A DNA stretch of 43,511 nt, taken from positions 1 to 43,511 of the forward strand of contig CAJUFI010000033.1 in NCBI GenBank assembly GCA_910585665.1, in the 5' to 3' direction. Within the stretch, counting starts at the first letter, position 1; each line of letters starts with the position of its first letter. This document shows, piece after piece, positions 33,087-40,087 of the stretch. Under the pieces are notes generated by a model. It was not told the DNA's origin. It saw only the letters and a program-made list of their open reading frames with translations, and did no database searches. This DNA comes from an uncultured Acetatifactor sp. (GTDB taxonomy: Bacteria > Bacillota > Clostridia > Lachnospirales > Lachnospiraceae). Position numbers and translations under genes: made by a program.

Positions 33087-34099
33087 TGAACAGAGCGGAT
33101 TTTATGGATCAACTTGAAAGCCTGCTCCAGAGCATTGCTCCCACAGAGCGGGAGGAGGCAATTCAGTACTATAATGATTACTTCGATGACGCCGGAAAGG
33201 AAAATGAGCGGGAGGTCATCGAAGCGCTGGGCAACCCGGCCAGAGTAGCGGAGAACATAAAGCGGGATCTGCTGGGAAACGGTTACGGAGACAAACCGGT
33301 GCGGAAGGCCCAGGCTTCGGACAGGGCGCTCATGGAATATGGAAAAGAAGAACAGGACGGCGACGGGGGCACTGGCCAGGACAGCGTCGGCAATGTTGCC
33401 GGTTCCGACGGACAGAATGCCGGAAATGTCTTGTCAGGCAGCAGCCAGGAAGGCGCAGGCGCTGCGGCAGCCTACGGCCAGAGCGGCGGGAGCACGGCGA
33501 CAGGCAGCGGCCAGGGAAGCGGAACCGGCCAGGCAAGCTACGGCCAGGACAGCGGAACCGGCTCCGAGAAGGGCTCCGCCCAGCAGACATGGAGCGCCTT
33601 TGGCGCATATGGAAACAGCGGCCAGGATTCTGCCGCGAGGGAAGATGACTACAGATGGAGCCATGATACGGCCGGTTGGACTCAGGATATGCCCGAAAAA
33701 TCCCCGAAGGGCAAAATGCCGGTTTGGGCCATAGCGCTGCTGGTGACAGTGCTGATATTCGCCTCTCCAGTCCTGGTGGGAGTGGTCGTGGGAGTTCTCG
33801 GGGTGGTGTTAGGGGCGCTGGCCGGATGGTTCGGGATGATTTTCGGCTTTGGCGCAGCGACTGTGGTGCTGCTTTTGATGTTTCTAGTGCTGGTGGTGAC
33901 GGGCATCATATGCTGCTTTGCCAGCCCCTGGGTGGGAATGGCCATGGTGGGAGGCGGCCTGATATGCGGATGCATCGGCCTTCTGTTCCTGATGTTGACC
34001 GTGGCCATGGCCGGAATCGCCACGCCTGCCATATGCAAGGGGATTGCCTGGGCCTTCCGGGCAGTGACCGGCAGAAGGAGAAGGGCCGTCAATGCATAG
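33086..34099 (+). CDS. HAAS/DUF1700-type membrane protein
   Basis: A 337-aa protein whose ATG overlaps the PadR stop by one base. Residues 1-62 are the HAAS (DUF1700) domain, FMDQLESLLQSIAPTEREEA then YYNDYFDDAG and VIEALGNPARVA. A long Gly/Ser/Gln/Ala-rich linker (about 90-190) follows, then four hydrophobic membrane segments to the end (about 210-325) and a basic RRRR tail. HAAS domains are thought to pass signals between a PadR regulator and membrane modules. The linker, with its GQSGGSTATGSGQGSGTGQA-like composition, is low complexity and probably fast evolving. Confidence 0.85.
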   Translation: MNRADFMDQLESLLQSIAPTEREEAIQYYNDYFDDAGKENEREVIEALGNPARVAENIKRDLLGNGYGDKPVRKAQASDRALMEYGKEEQDGDGGTGQDSVGNVAGSDGQNAGNVLSGSSQEGAGAAAAYGQSGGSTATGSGQGSGTGQASYGQDSGTGSEKGSAQQTWSAFGAYGNSGQDSAAREDDYRWSHDTAGWTQDMPEKSPKGKMPVWAIALLVTVLIFASPVLVGVVVGVLGVVLGALAGWFGMIFGFGAATVVLLLMFLVLVVTGIICCFASPWVGMAMVGGGLICGCIGLLFLMLTVAMAGIATPAICKGIAWAFRAVTGRRRRAVNA

Positions 34100-34171
34100 G
34101 CGGTATTGCGACATGTGTTTTCAGCGGCTTTCCGGTCATCGGAAGGGGCTTAGAAGGAGGGAAAAGACAGG

Positions 34172-35203
34172 ATGAAGAGGTTCATGAAAGGCTGCGCGGT
34201 CACTGCGCTGATATTCGCTGTCCTGGGGTCATTGCTGGCTTTCGTGGGAAGCAGAGTGGCGGGAAGGACTACCATGGAGCAGGTGGTGGAGGACGTCACC
34301 AGAGGGAAGATTCATTTGAACCCGGGCGCCTGGTGGAACTGGCGTTTCTGGGCGGGGGACAGAAGCTCCTCTGCGCCTCTTGCCGAGGAAGATGTGGGTG
34401 TGATAGATGAGTTGTGCGACAGCACAGATTATGCCATCGATTACGGCCAGTGGGACTGGGACGAAAGCAATATTGAATTCATTAACGAATATGAGATTAC
34501 CAAGGGCGATGTGGAAAGATTCTGCCCCGGGGAAAATATCCGTAAGCTGGAGCTGGATTTGGGCGGCTGCACGGTGGATTTTAGCATTTCTGAAAACAGA
34601 TATCTGTACCTGGAGGCGGAGAATGCGCATAAATTCCAGAGTTATCTGAAAGGGGACACGCTCCATGTCAAAGCGGAGGGCAAATCTATGGATAACTGGA
34701 TGGAAACAGGGGACTGCTACATTACGCTGTACGTGCCAGCGGACTATGCGTTTGATGAGCTGGAGGTGAGCCTTGGCGCGGGATACGTGGGACTCGGGAA
34801 TCTGTATGCGCAGAAGGCGTCGTTTGATGTAGGAGCGGGGGAAATCGATATCAACTATGCGGATGTGGAGAAGCTGGACGTATCCGTGGGCGCGGGCTCC
34901 GTGGTGTTCGGCCACATGGATGTGGATGAGCTGGAGGCGGAGATCGGAATGGGGAGCTTTCAGGCGGACGGCGACATCTCCCATAAGGCGGATATCGAAT
35001 GCTCCATGGGATATGTGGCTTTGTACCTGATGGGGAATGAAGATGATTTCAACTATCAGCTGGAAGGAGCCATGGGCAATATTGACATAGGGGGCATGAG
35101 CTTCAGCGGTTTCGGCCAGGAGAAGAAGATAGACAACGGCGCCTCCAAAAACATTGAGGTGGAATGCTCCATGGGTAACATATCCATCCTGTTCATGGAT
35201 TAG
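34172..35203 (+). CDS. DUF4097-family beta-strand repeat protein
   Basis: A 343-aa protein with an N-terminal membrane segment (about 6-25) and a C-terminal right-handed beta-solenoid-like domain. The repeats show as LDLGGCTVDFSISENRYLYL, then LEVSLGAGYVGLGNLYAQKA, LDVSVGAGSVVFGHMDVDEL and IECSMGYVALYL, alternating hydrophobic strands with Gly turns, as in DUF4097 'adhesin-like' proteins. It is probably exported and anchored by its N-terminus. It is the third gene of the PadR operon, 72 bp after the HAAS gene. Its stop TAG coincides with the first bases of a fragment of the palindromic repeat. Confidence 0.85.
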   Translation: MKRFMKGCAVTALIFAVLGSLLAFVGSRVAGRTTMEQVVEDVTRGKIHLNPGAWWNWRFWAGDRSSSAPLAEEDVGVIDELCDSTDYAIDYGQWDWDESNIEFINEYEITKGDVERFCPGENIRKLELDLGGCTVDFSISENRYLYLEAENAHKFQSYLKGDTLHVKAEGKSMDNWMETGDCYITLYVPADYAFDELEVSLGAGYVGLGNLYAQKASFDVGAGEIDINYADVEKLDVSVGAGSVVFGHMDVDELEAEIGMGSFQADGDISHKADIECSMGYVALYLMGNEDDFNYQLEGAMGNIDIGGMSFSGFGQEKKIDNGASKNIEVECSMGNISILFMD

Positions 35204-35219
35204 GGACTGTCGGAAAATA
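35201..35219 (-). repeat. Palindrome end fragment at the DUF4097 stop
   Basis: TAGGGACTGTCGGAAAATA matches the terminal 19 bp of the repeat arm (TAGGAATTGTCGGAAAATA) with two changes. Its first three bases are the stop codon of the DUF4097 gene. Confidence 0.6.
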
Positions 35220-35233
35220 GAATTTTGAGCCAT

Positions 35234-35280
35234 CGGCGGCCTTGTGGCCTGGTTACAGCCAGCGGGGCCGCCGTTTTTTG
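35234..35280 (+). terminator. Intrinsic terminator of the PadR operon
   Basis: CGGCGGCC pairs with GGGCCGCCG around a loop of about 30 nt, followed by TTTTTTG. It lies directly after the palindrome fragment. Confidence 0.75.
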
Positions 35281-35301
35281 TATGAGGGTTTATGGCAGAA
35301 A

Positions 35302-36729
35302 TCAGTGCAGCGTTGCAGTTCTTTTGATCAGGCGGTTCTCCACCCAGTTCTCTTGATAATAGGTATTGTTTTCGAAAGTATCCCCGATGCGCTCCATTTC
35401 CGCCAGCATTCTTGTCTTCAGATTCGCGGCCACCTGTGCGTGGGCAGCGTCCTCTGCCAGGTTGTGGGTCTGGTAGGGATCCTCCTGGTTGTCGAAGAGG
35501 AGCTCCAGGCCGTCGGCCTTGAAGATGGCATAGGTGTACCGTTTCGTGCGGTAAGCCCGCCATTCGTTTCCGTCTCCGAAGACGGCGGTGGGGCCGGTGC
35601 ACATCATCAGGGCACCTCTGTCGGTATCCGCTTCGCCCCTGATGCAGGCGGACAGGTTTTCCCCTTCTGCTTCTTTCGGCACAGGCAGCCCCATCAGGGA
35701 CAGAAGGCTGGGCATGATGTCCACCGTGTTGAAGACGAAATCCCTCGCAGCCCCTTCCGCCAGCCGGCCTTTCCATCGGATCAGGAAAGGGACTCTCACC
35801 GCTTCCTCATAGAAGATATTCTTGGCCCGTCTTCCGTGGGCTCCGAAGAGCTCTCCGTGGTCGGATGTAAAGACTACAATAGAGTCTTTTTCCAGGCCCA
35901 TGTTGCGGATGGCGGAGAACAGCCTTCCCATATTGTCGTCCAGGTTCGCCGTCATGGCATAGTAGACCCGCATCCAGTCGGGGAGGGACTCCCGGTCTGC
36001 GGGGGAGAGCTTCGCCCAGTCGTCGGCGTGGGGGTCGTTGTGGGGCAGATAGTTGGGCGGGAGCCGGAAGCGCTTGTCCCGGAACCGCTCCAGGCATTCG
36101 GCGGGCACGTTTTCCGGCACCCATGGGTCGTGGGGCGTGCCGATGGACAGGAACAGGGCGAAAGGCTTACGGCCTTTGGACAGCCGCTGCAGCTGGGAGA
36201 TGGCCATGTCCGTCTGGGCGTCCGGCTCGTATTTGTCGTAATAGATCTTCTCCGGCGTGTCCAGATGGTAATAGGCGGTGCCGGGCTGGTACTCGTGCCG
36301 GAAATTGTATCCGGCGAAATAGTCGTTGAAGCCCAGCCTGTCCCTGCCTTTGGGGATGAAAGAGTTCTTCGGGTCGTAGTGATTCCCCAGTTCGGCGGCG
36401 TACATATGCCATTTGCCGATATAGGCGGTCTCGTATCCGTTTTCGTTCAGCACGTCCGCGAAAGTGTGGTGGCTGGTGTTCATGCGGATCTCGTTAATCA
36501 CCATGCCTGTGCTGGTGGTGTATTTGCCGGTGAGCAGCGAAGCCCTGTACGGGGCGCAGACCGGGTGGCCGGACACGGTCTGGCACAGGTCGGTGCACTC
36601 TCTGCTCCAGGCATCGATGTTCGGGGTCAGCGCATTCGTGTCCCCGGCGTAGCCCAGGCTGGAATAGCGGAGCTGGTCGGCGAATATGTAGATCAGGTTC
36701 GGTTTTTTGGAGCTGTTTTCGAATGGCAT
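35302..36729 (-). CDS. Sulfatase family hydrolase (Cys-type)
   Basis: A 475-aa arylsulfatase-superfamily enzyme. It opens PNLIYIFADQLRYSSLGYAG with the metal-binding Asp, then GHPVCAPYRASLLTGKY (about 53-69), the C-x-P-x-R sulfatase signature in which Cys is converted to formylglycine. YIGKWHM, GTPHDPWVPE and FTSDHGELFGAHG provide the other active-site residues. There is no signal peptide, so it is presumably cytosolic. Cys-type sulfatases need a maturase such as anSME, not found here. Likely substrates are sulfated glycans or choline sulfate-like esters (inference). The start at 36729 has AAGGA about ten bases upstream. Confidence 0.93.
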   Translation of the reverse strand: MPFENSSKKPNLIYIFADQLRYSSLGYAGDTNALTPNIDAWSRECTDLCQTVSGHPVCAPYRASLLTGKYTTSTGMVINEIRMNTSHHTFADVLNENGYETAYIGKWHMYAAELGNHYDPKNSFIPKGRDRLGFNDYFAGYNFRHEYQPGTAYYHLDTPEKIYYDKYEPDAQTDMAISQLQRLSKGRKPFALFLSIGTPHDPWVPENVPAECLERFRDKRFRLPPNYLPHNDPHADDWAKLSPADRESLPDWMRVYYAMTANLDDNMGRLFSAIRNMGLEKDSIVVFTSDHGELFGAHGRRAKNIFYEEAVRVPFLIRWKGRLAEGAARDFVFNTVDIMPSLLSLMGLPVPKEAEGENLSACIRGEADTDRGALMMCTGPTAVFGDGNEWRAYRTKRYTYAIFKADGLELLFDNQEDPYQTHNLAEDAAHAQVAANLKTRMLAEMERIGDTFENNTYYQENWVENRLIKRTATLH

Positions 36730-36770
36730 CTGTCAGGGTTCCTTTCTGTGTAAGTAGTTGTTTGTTCCAT
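36693..36770 (-). CDS. Possible leader peptide overlapping the sulfatase start
   Basis: On the minus strand a strong AGGAGG lies four bases before ATG 36770. It opens a 25-codon frame (MEQTTTYTERNPDRCHSKT onward) ending in TGA at 36693, twelve codons inside the sulfatase gene and out of its frame. The ribosome site for this frame is better than that of the sulfatase. It may be a translation-coupling leader, or the remains of an older start. Confidence 0.35.
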   Translation of the reverse strand: MEQTTTYTERNPDRCHSKTAPKNRT

Positions 36771-36801
36771 AGTACCTCCTCGAACAGCGATTTATATTTT
36801 G

Positions 36802-36830
36802 ATTATAAAATATTTGTCGGCTGCTTGCAA
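36802..36830 (-). promoter_or_regulatory. Promoter for the sulfatase gene
   Basis: On the minus strand, TTGCAA (36830-36825), 17-bp spacer, TATAAT (36807-36802), about 70 bp before the sulfatase start. Confidence 0.75.
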
Positions 36831-36885
36831 TGTGCATTTATCGGTTTTTTCATGGATGTACAATTCCGAAAAGGAGAAGGAAGAC

Positions 36886-36928
36886 AGGGACATCCAGGCT
36901 CTTCTTTCCCATAAGCCCGGATGTCCCT
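36886..36928 (-). terminator. Hairpin after the ECF S-component gene
   Basis: AGGGACATCC and GGATGTCCCT are perfect 10-bp arms around a 23-nt loop, just after the S-component stop. On the minus strand the tail is GTCTTCCTTCTCCTTTT, only moderately T-rich. Confidence 0.5.
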
Positions 36929-36936
36929 CTGGGGTT

Positions 36937-37860
36937 TTACAGTTCTACGAACAGCCCGGATTTTTTCAAAGCGGGCCGCATGGCCAGATAGAAGACGGAT
37001 GCGGCAATCACTGCCACCACTGCGTTCACGCCGGTGGTGAGGGTGGCGATTTTGGCCAGCGCCGCGGAGATGTCTTGGGGCACTCCCAACAGGTAGGTCT
37101 TGTAGAAATAGCCTACCACGGGGTCTGCCACCACGTTGAAGGCCATGCCGCAGAAGCTGGCGGCGACGGTGGCGACAGCGACTTTCTTCGGCTCCCGGGC
37201 ATCGCTGACATGGAAGATTCTATGGGCCACCAGGCCTGTGATCAGGCCGATGCAGAGCTTCAGGAAGAAGGTCTTGGGCGCGCTGGTCACATAGGAGGTG
37301 GTCAGGTCGCCGATGGTCATGCCCACAGCCCCCGCAAGGCCGCCCCAGTAGCCGCCCAGCAGCAGCGCCGCCAGCACGCAGAACACATTGCCGAAGTGGA
37401 ATGCGGTCTTCTCAGGCCCTACAGGGATGTCGATTTTGAAGAAAGCGAAGCCGATGTAGCACAGCGCCGCCAGGAGCCCGGCCTGGGCCAGGCGCTTCAC
37501 GTCGGCTTTCCCGGAGCTGTCTGTGCCCGCCAACGCATTGTAGATGCCCTTTGCGGTCAGCAGAATGGCGAAGAAGACCAACGTCAGACCGTAGGAATAG
37601 GGACGCTCCAGCGACAGTTTCTCGTCGGACAGTCTGCTGATCTCCGCGTTCAGGGCCTCCAGGTCGCCTTCCGCAGAGCCCTCTTTCACGGCGCTTGCCT
37701 GTGCTTTGGCTTCGGAGAGCTGCGCTCCCATAACGGTGGATTCCTGATAGCCGGTATGGTACGCGTACACTGTGAAGATGAGGCCCGCGATCAACAGCAC
37801 GGCGCCCACGATCAACAGGCCGTAGCTTTTCTTTTTTTCCTGTTTTTGGTTCCTGTTCAT
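36937..37860 (-). CDS. ECF transporter S component
   Basis: A 307-aa membrane protein, substrate-binding subunit of an energy-coupling factor transporter. The N-terminal third has two hydrophobic segments (about 13-33 and 100-120) around a coiled-coil-like loop rich in Ala/Glu. From about residue 130 comes the S-component core (PF07155-like): HFGNVFCVLAALLLGGYWGG and GAVGMTIGDLTTSYVTSAPK (the A-x3-A-like contact region), then three further membrane segments. The substrate, probably a vitamin, is not told by the sequence, and no EcfA/T genes are nearby, so it would share them. The start at 37860 was chosen for AGGAGG eight bases upstream. N-terminal extra helices before the core are unusual. 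Confidence 0.85.
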   Translation of the reverse strand: MNRNQKQEKKKSYGLLIVGAVLLIAGLIFTVYAYHTGYQESTVMGAQLSEAKAQASAVKEGSAEGDLEALNAEISRLSDEKLSLERPYSYGLTLVFFAILLTAKGIYNALAGTDSSGKADVKRLAQAGLLAALCYIGFAFFKIDIPVGPEKTAFHFGNVFCVLAALLLGGYWGGLAGAVGMTIGDLTTSYVTSAPKTFFLKLCIGLITGLVAHRIFHVSDAREPKKVAVATVAASFCGMAFNVVADPVVGYFYKTYLLGVPQDISAALAKIATLTTGVNAVVAVIAASVFYLAMRPALKKSGLFVEL

Positions 37861-37892
37861 GTTCCGATCCTCCTGTATGTTGGGGGGCATCG

Positions 37893-37906
37893 TTTCCCGC
37901 GGGAAA
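37893..37906. promoter_or_regulatory. Perfect palindrome in the S-component leader
   Basis: TTTCCCGCGGGAAA, 14 bp, lies 33 bp before the S-component start. Two further palindromes lie upstream: AGAGAGCTCTCT (37945-37956) and TTACAGTGTAA (37967-37977). Any could be a repressor site or mRNA hairpin; no known riboswitch was recognised. Confidence 0.35.
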
Positions 37907-38105
37907 GGCTGCTCCCGGTTTTTGTTTTGATTGGTGTTCCTGTCAGAGAGCTCTCTTTTGTATGATTTACAGTGTAACGGAAAAGTGGCATGGGAAAAAG
38001 TACCAGAATAAAACTTTTTTACCAGACCAGTTATTGGAAAATGCAATGTTCCGAAAAGCTGTGTAGTCTTTGCCTGTATCAGGTTCTCTCATAGCTGTCG
38101 CAGTG

Positions 38106-38309
38106 GTAATTAACAGCAAGCTGAAATATAAGATATATCCGGTGGAGGTAAAATCTGGAGACAGATACAGTACGACATCGCTGTTGCGGTTTCGTGAGAA
38201 GTATAGAAACAGAATAGGCGAATGCTATATCATTCATCCACGCAATTTCATGATAAGGGATGATATCATCTGCATTCCGCCGTATATGGCGATATGCCTT
38301 TCGGATTAG
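38106..38309 (+). pseudogene. 3' remnant of an AAA-type ATPase (DUF4143) gene
   Basis: The frame ending at TAG 38307 reads YKIYPVEVKSGDRYSTTSLL, RFREKYRNRIGECYIIHPRN and FMIRDDIICIPPYMAICLSD. This is the usual C-terminal end of AAA ATPases with a DUF4143 domain, including the PVEVKSG nuclease-like motif. The family is about 400-450 aa long, and the first ~85 percent is missing. No start with a ribosome site exists. It lies 76 bp before a palindromic repeat, in a stretch with two of them. Confidence 0.7.
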
Positions 38310-38315
38310 AATTTC

Positions 38316-38357
38316 TTGACAGAAGACAGCTCATGAAGTATGGTAATAGTGACCATA
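38316..38357 (+). promoter_or_regulatory. Candidate promoter with overlapping inverted repeat
   Basis: TTGACA (38316-38321), 17-bp spacer, TATGGT (38339-38344). TATGGT pairs with ACCATA (38352-38357) around AATAGTG, so an operator-like inverted repeat covers the -10 and start. It points through the two palindromes toward the dehydrogenase gene. Confidence 0.4.
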
Positions 38358-38385
38358 TTCATGCTAGAAAACGGTCGGATGGCCA

Positions 38386-38490
38386 TAAGGAATTGTCTAC
38401 AAATAACTGATGCAAGTTTATAGCCGTTTTCGTTGTATTTCTGGGCTTTCTCCTAAACAAGTTGCATCAGTTATTTTCCGACAATTCCTA
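38386..38490 (+). repeat. Palindromic MITE-like repeat, full copy
   Basis: TAAGGAATTGTCTACAAATA, arm CTGATGCAAG, inner AGCC ... GGCT, arm TTGCATCAG, and TTATTTTCCGACAATTCCTA. TA is present at both ends. It is nearly identical to the copies at the two window ends, so recent spread is likely. Confidence 0.92.
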
Positions 38491-38540
38491 AGAAGAATAG
38501 CGGCCAGCGGGAGCGATATGCCGATGAGACGGCCCATCGC

Positions 38541-38645
38541 TAAGGAATTGTCTACAAATAACTGCTGCAAGTTTATGGCAATTTTTATTGTATTTCCGGG
38601 CTTTTGCCTGAAGCAATTGCAGCAGTTATTTTCCGACAATTCCTA
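38541..38645 (+). repeat. Palindromic MITE-like repeat, full copy
   Basis: Same layout as the copy 50 bp upstream and the same orientation, but the arms are CTGCTGCAAG and TTGCAGCAG: both sides of the pair changed together. Confidence 0.92.
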
Positions 38646-38665
38646 AAAAGAAGGGAGACAGGAAG

Positions 38666-39721
38666 ATGAACGGAAGTCATATCGCGATTCCTACTATATT
38701 AAAGGTAGGGAAAGGGGCATTGGAAAATCTGGGAGAGTACATCAGGGCCGGCGGCATGAAAAAGGCCGTAATCTATTTCGGGAACGGCCTGGTGGAGATG
38801 TTCGGCGTCAAGGTCATGGATTCGCTGAAAGAATCCGGCATCGAGGTGCTGGAGTACCGGGAGCTGGACTCCGTCAGGATTGAGGACATCGTGGAGCTGG
38901 CTTTTTCCATCGATGCCAAGGCCCAGGTCATCGTGGGGCTGGGCGGGGGAAAGGTCATCGACGCGGCCAAGTACGCGGCCTATCTGCGCAAGCTCCCCTT
39001 CCTGAGCGTGCCCACTTCGGCTTCCAGCGACGGCTTTTCCTCCGCCAGCGCGTCCCTGACCGTGGACGGCAGACGGACTTCCGTACCGGCCCGTATGGCC
39101 TATGGCATCGTAGCTGACACGGATGTCATAAAAAGCGCCCCGGTGAAATATCTCTATTCCGGCATCGGCGATATGGTCTCCAAGATAACGGCCCTCTACG
39201 ACTGGGCCTATGAGGACAGGGGCGGATACACGGTGATGAACGATTTCGCGGTGATGATTGCCAAGAAAGCGGTGAACAGTTTCGTCCGCACACCTTTTCA
39301 GAGCATACAGGAGGAGCTGTTCCTGAGAGAGCTCCTGGACTCCCTGGCCATGAGCGGAATCGCCAACGAGATCGCGGGCAGCAGCGCGCCCACCAGCGGC
39401 AGCGAGCACCTGATATCCCACGCCCTGGACAAGCTGCTGGAGCAGCCGGGGCTCCACGGCATCCAGGTGGGAATCGCCACCTATCTGATGAGCAGAGTGC
39501 AGGACCATCGGTACAAGAGGGTGGACACTATCTTCACGGACACGGGGTTCTGGGAGCATGTGGCGTCTCTGGGCCTGAATCGGGAAGACTACGAGCGCGC
39601 CATCGACCTTGCGCCCTCCGTGAAGCCTTTCCGCCACACCTATCTCCATGAGGAGAAGTACCGGGAACTGGCCAAGAAGATTCTCCGGGAGGACGAGCGG
39701 CTGGGGAAGGTGTTCGGATAG
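38666..39721 (+). CDS. Glycerol-1-phosphate dehydrogenase-like (Fe-ADH) enzyme
   Basis: A 351-aa member of the iron-containing alcohol dehydrogenase superfamily, closest in layout to glycerol-1-phosphate dehydrogenases (AraM/EgsA). The nucleotide-binding GLGGGKVIDAAKYAA (about 91-105) and PTSASSDGFSSASAS (about 117-131) match that group, where the SxDG stretch lies at the active site. Metal ligands are plausible in the D-x3-K helix region and in SEHLISHALD (about 247-256) and the C-terminal FRHTYLHEEKYRE. The enzyme would reduce dihydroxyacetone phosphate or a similar ketone with NAD(P)H. The start at 38666 has AGGGAGACAGGAAG before it; the gene lies 21 bp after a palindromic repeat. Confidence 0.85.
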   Translation: MNGSHIAIPTILKVGKGALENLGEYIRAGGMKKAVIYFGNGLVEMFGVKVMDSLKESGIEVLEYRELDSVRIEDIVELAFSIDAKAQVIVGLGGGKVIDAAKYAAYLRKLPFLSVPTSASSDGFSSASASLTVDGRRTSVPARMAYGIVADTDVIKSAPVKYLYSGIGDMVSKITALYDWAYEDRGGYTVMNDFAVMIAKKAVNSFVRTPFQSIQEELFLRELLDSLAMSGIANEIAGSSAPTSGSEHLISHALDKLLEQPGLHGIQVGIATYLMSRVQDHRYKRVDTIFTDTGFWEHVASLGLNREDYERAIDLAPSVKPFRHTYLHEEKYRELAKKILREDERLGKVFG

Positions 39722-39877
39722 CCTTCAGGATAACCCACGGAGTTTTGGACGGTGCGGGTGAGGTTAAAAGCCGCAAATCAAGCCATGTAAAGTCTTGTTG
39801 CGTCATTGTAAAGTCCCTGTGGTGGCATTGCAACTGAAATTCGTGTATGATAAGGCCAACGAAGGGAGGATTTTGTG

Positions 39878-40057
39878 ATGACATTATCGGAAAAAATTCT
39901 GGATCTGAGAAAGCAGCAAGGCATGTCCCAGGAGAATCTGGCCGAGAAGCTGGGTGTGTCCCGCCAGGCCGTCTCCCGCTGGGAAGTGGGCTCCGCACTG
40001 CCCGACGCATCGAACATCCGGCAGCTGAGCAGACTGTTCGGGGTGACTGCATATTAG
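39878..40057 (+). CDS. Truncated XRE-type helix-turn-helix protein
   Basis: A 59-aa protein that is almost only an HTH_3 domain: LSEKILDLRKQQGMSQENLA, then EKLGVSRQAVSRWEVGSALP with the recognition helix, and IRQLSRLFGVTAY before TAG at 40055. Relatives continue after VTADYLL with a membrane or sensory part, so this copy stops one residue after the domain. ATG 39878 sits seven bases after AGGGAGGA (GTG 39875 is possible). The frame is the same as that of the transglutaminase gene, with only this TAG and ten codons between. It may still bind DNA as a dimer. Confidence 0.7.
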   Translation: MTLSEKILDLRKQQGMSQENLAEKLGVSRQAVSRWEVGSALPDASNIRQLSRLFGVTAY

Positions 40058-40087
40058 GTCAATGGACTGACCGTAAAGGAGGACGAA

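Larger units (their letters stand above)
38310..38665. other. Intergenic stretch dominated by two palindromic repeats
   Basis: The gap between the ATPase remnant and the dehydrogenase gene holds a promoter/inverted repeat (38316-38357), two full palindromes (38386-38490, 38541-38645) and a 50-bp GC-rich spacer of unknown origin. Confidence 0.6.

Noticed and set aside
37861..38046. Extended N-terminus of the ECF S component
   Set aside because: The longer reading has no ribosome site and a low-complexity sequence, whereas 37860 has AGGAGG at ideal spacing.
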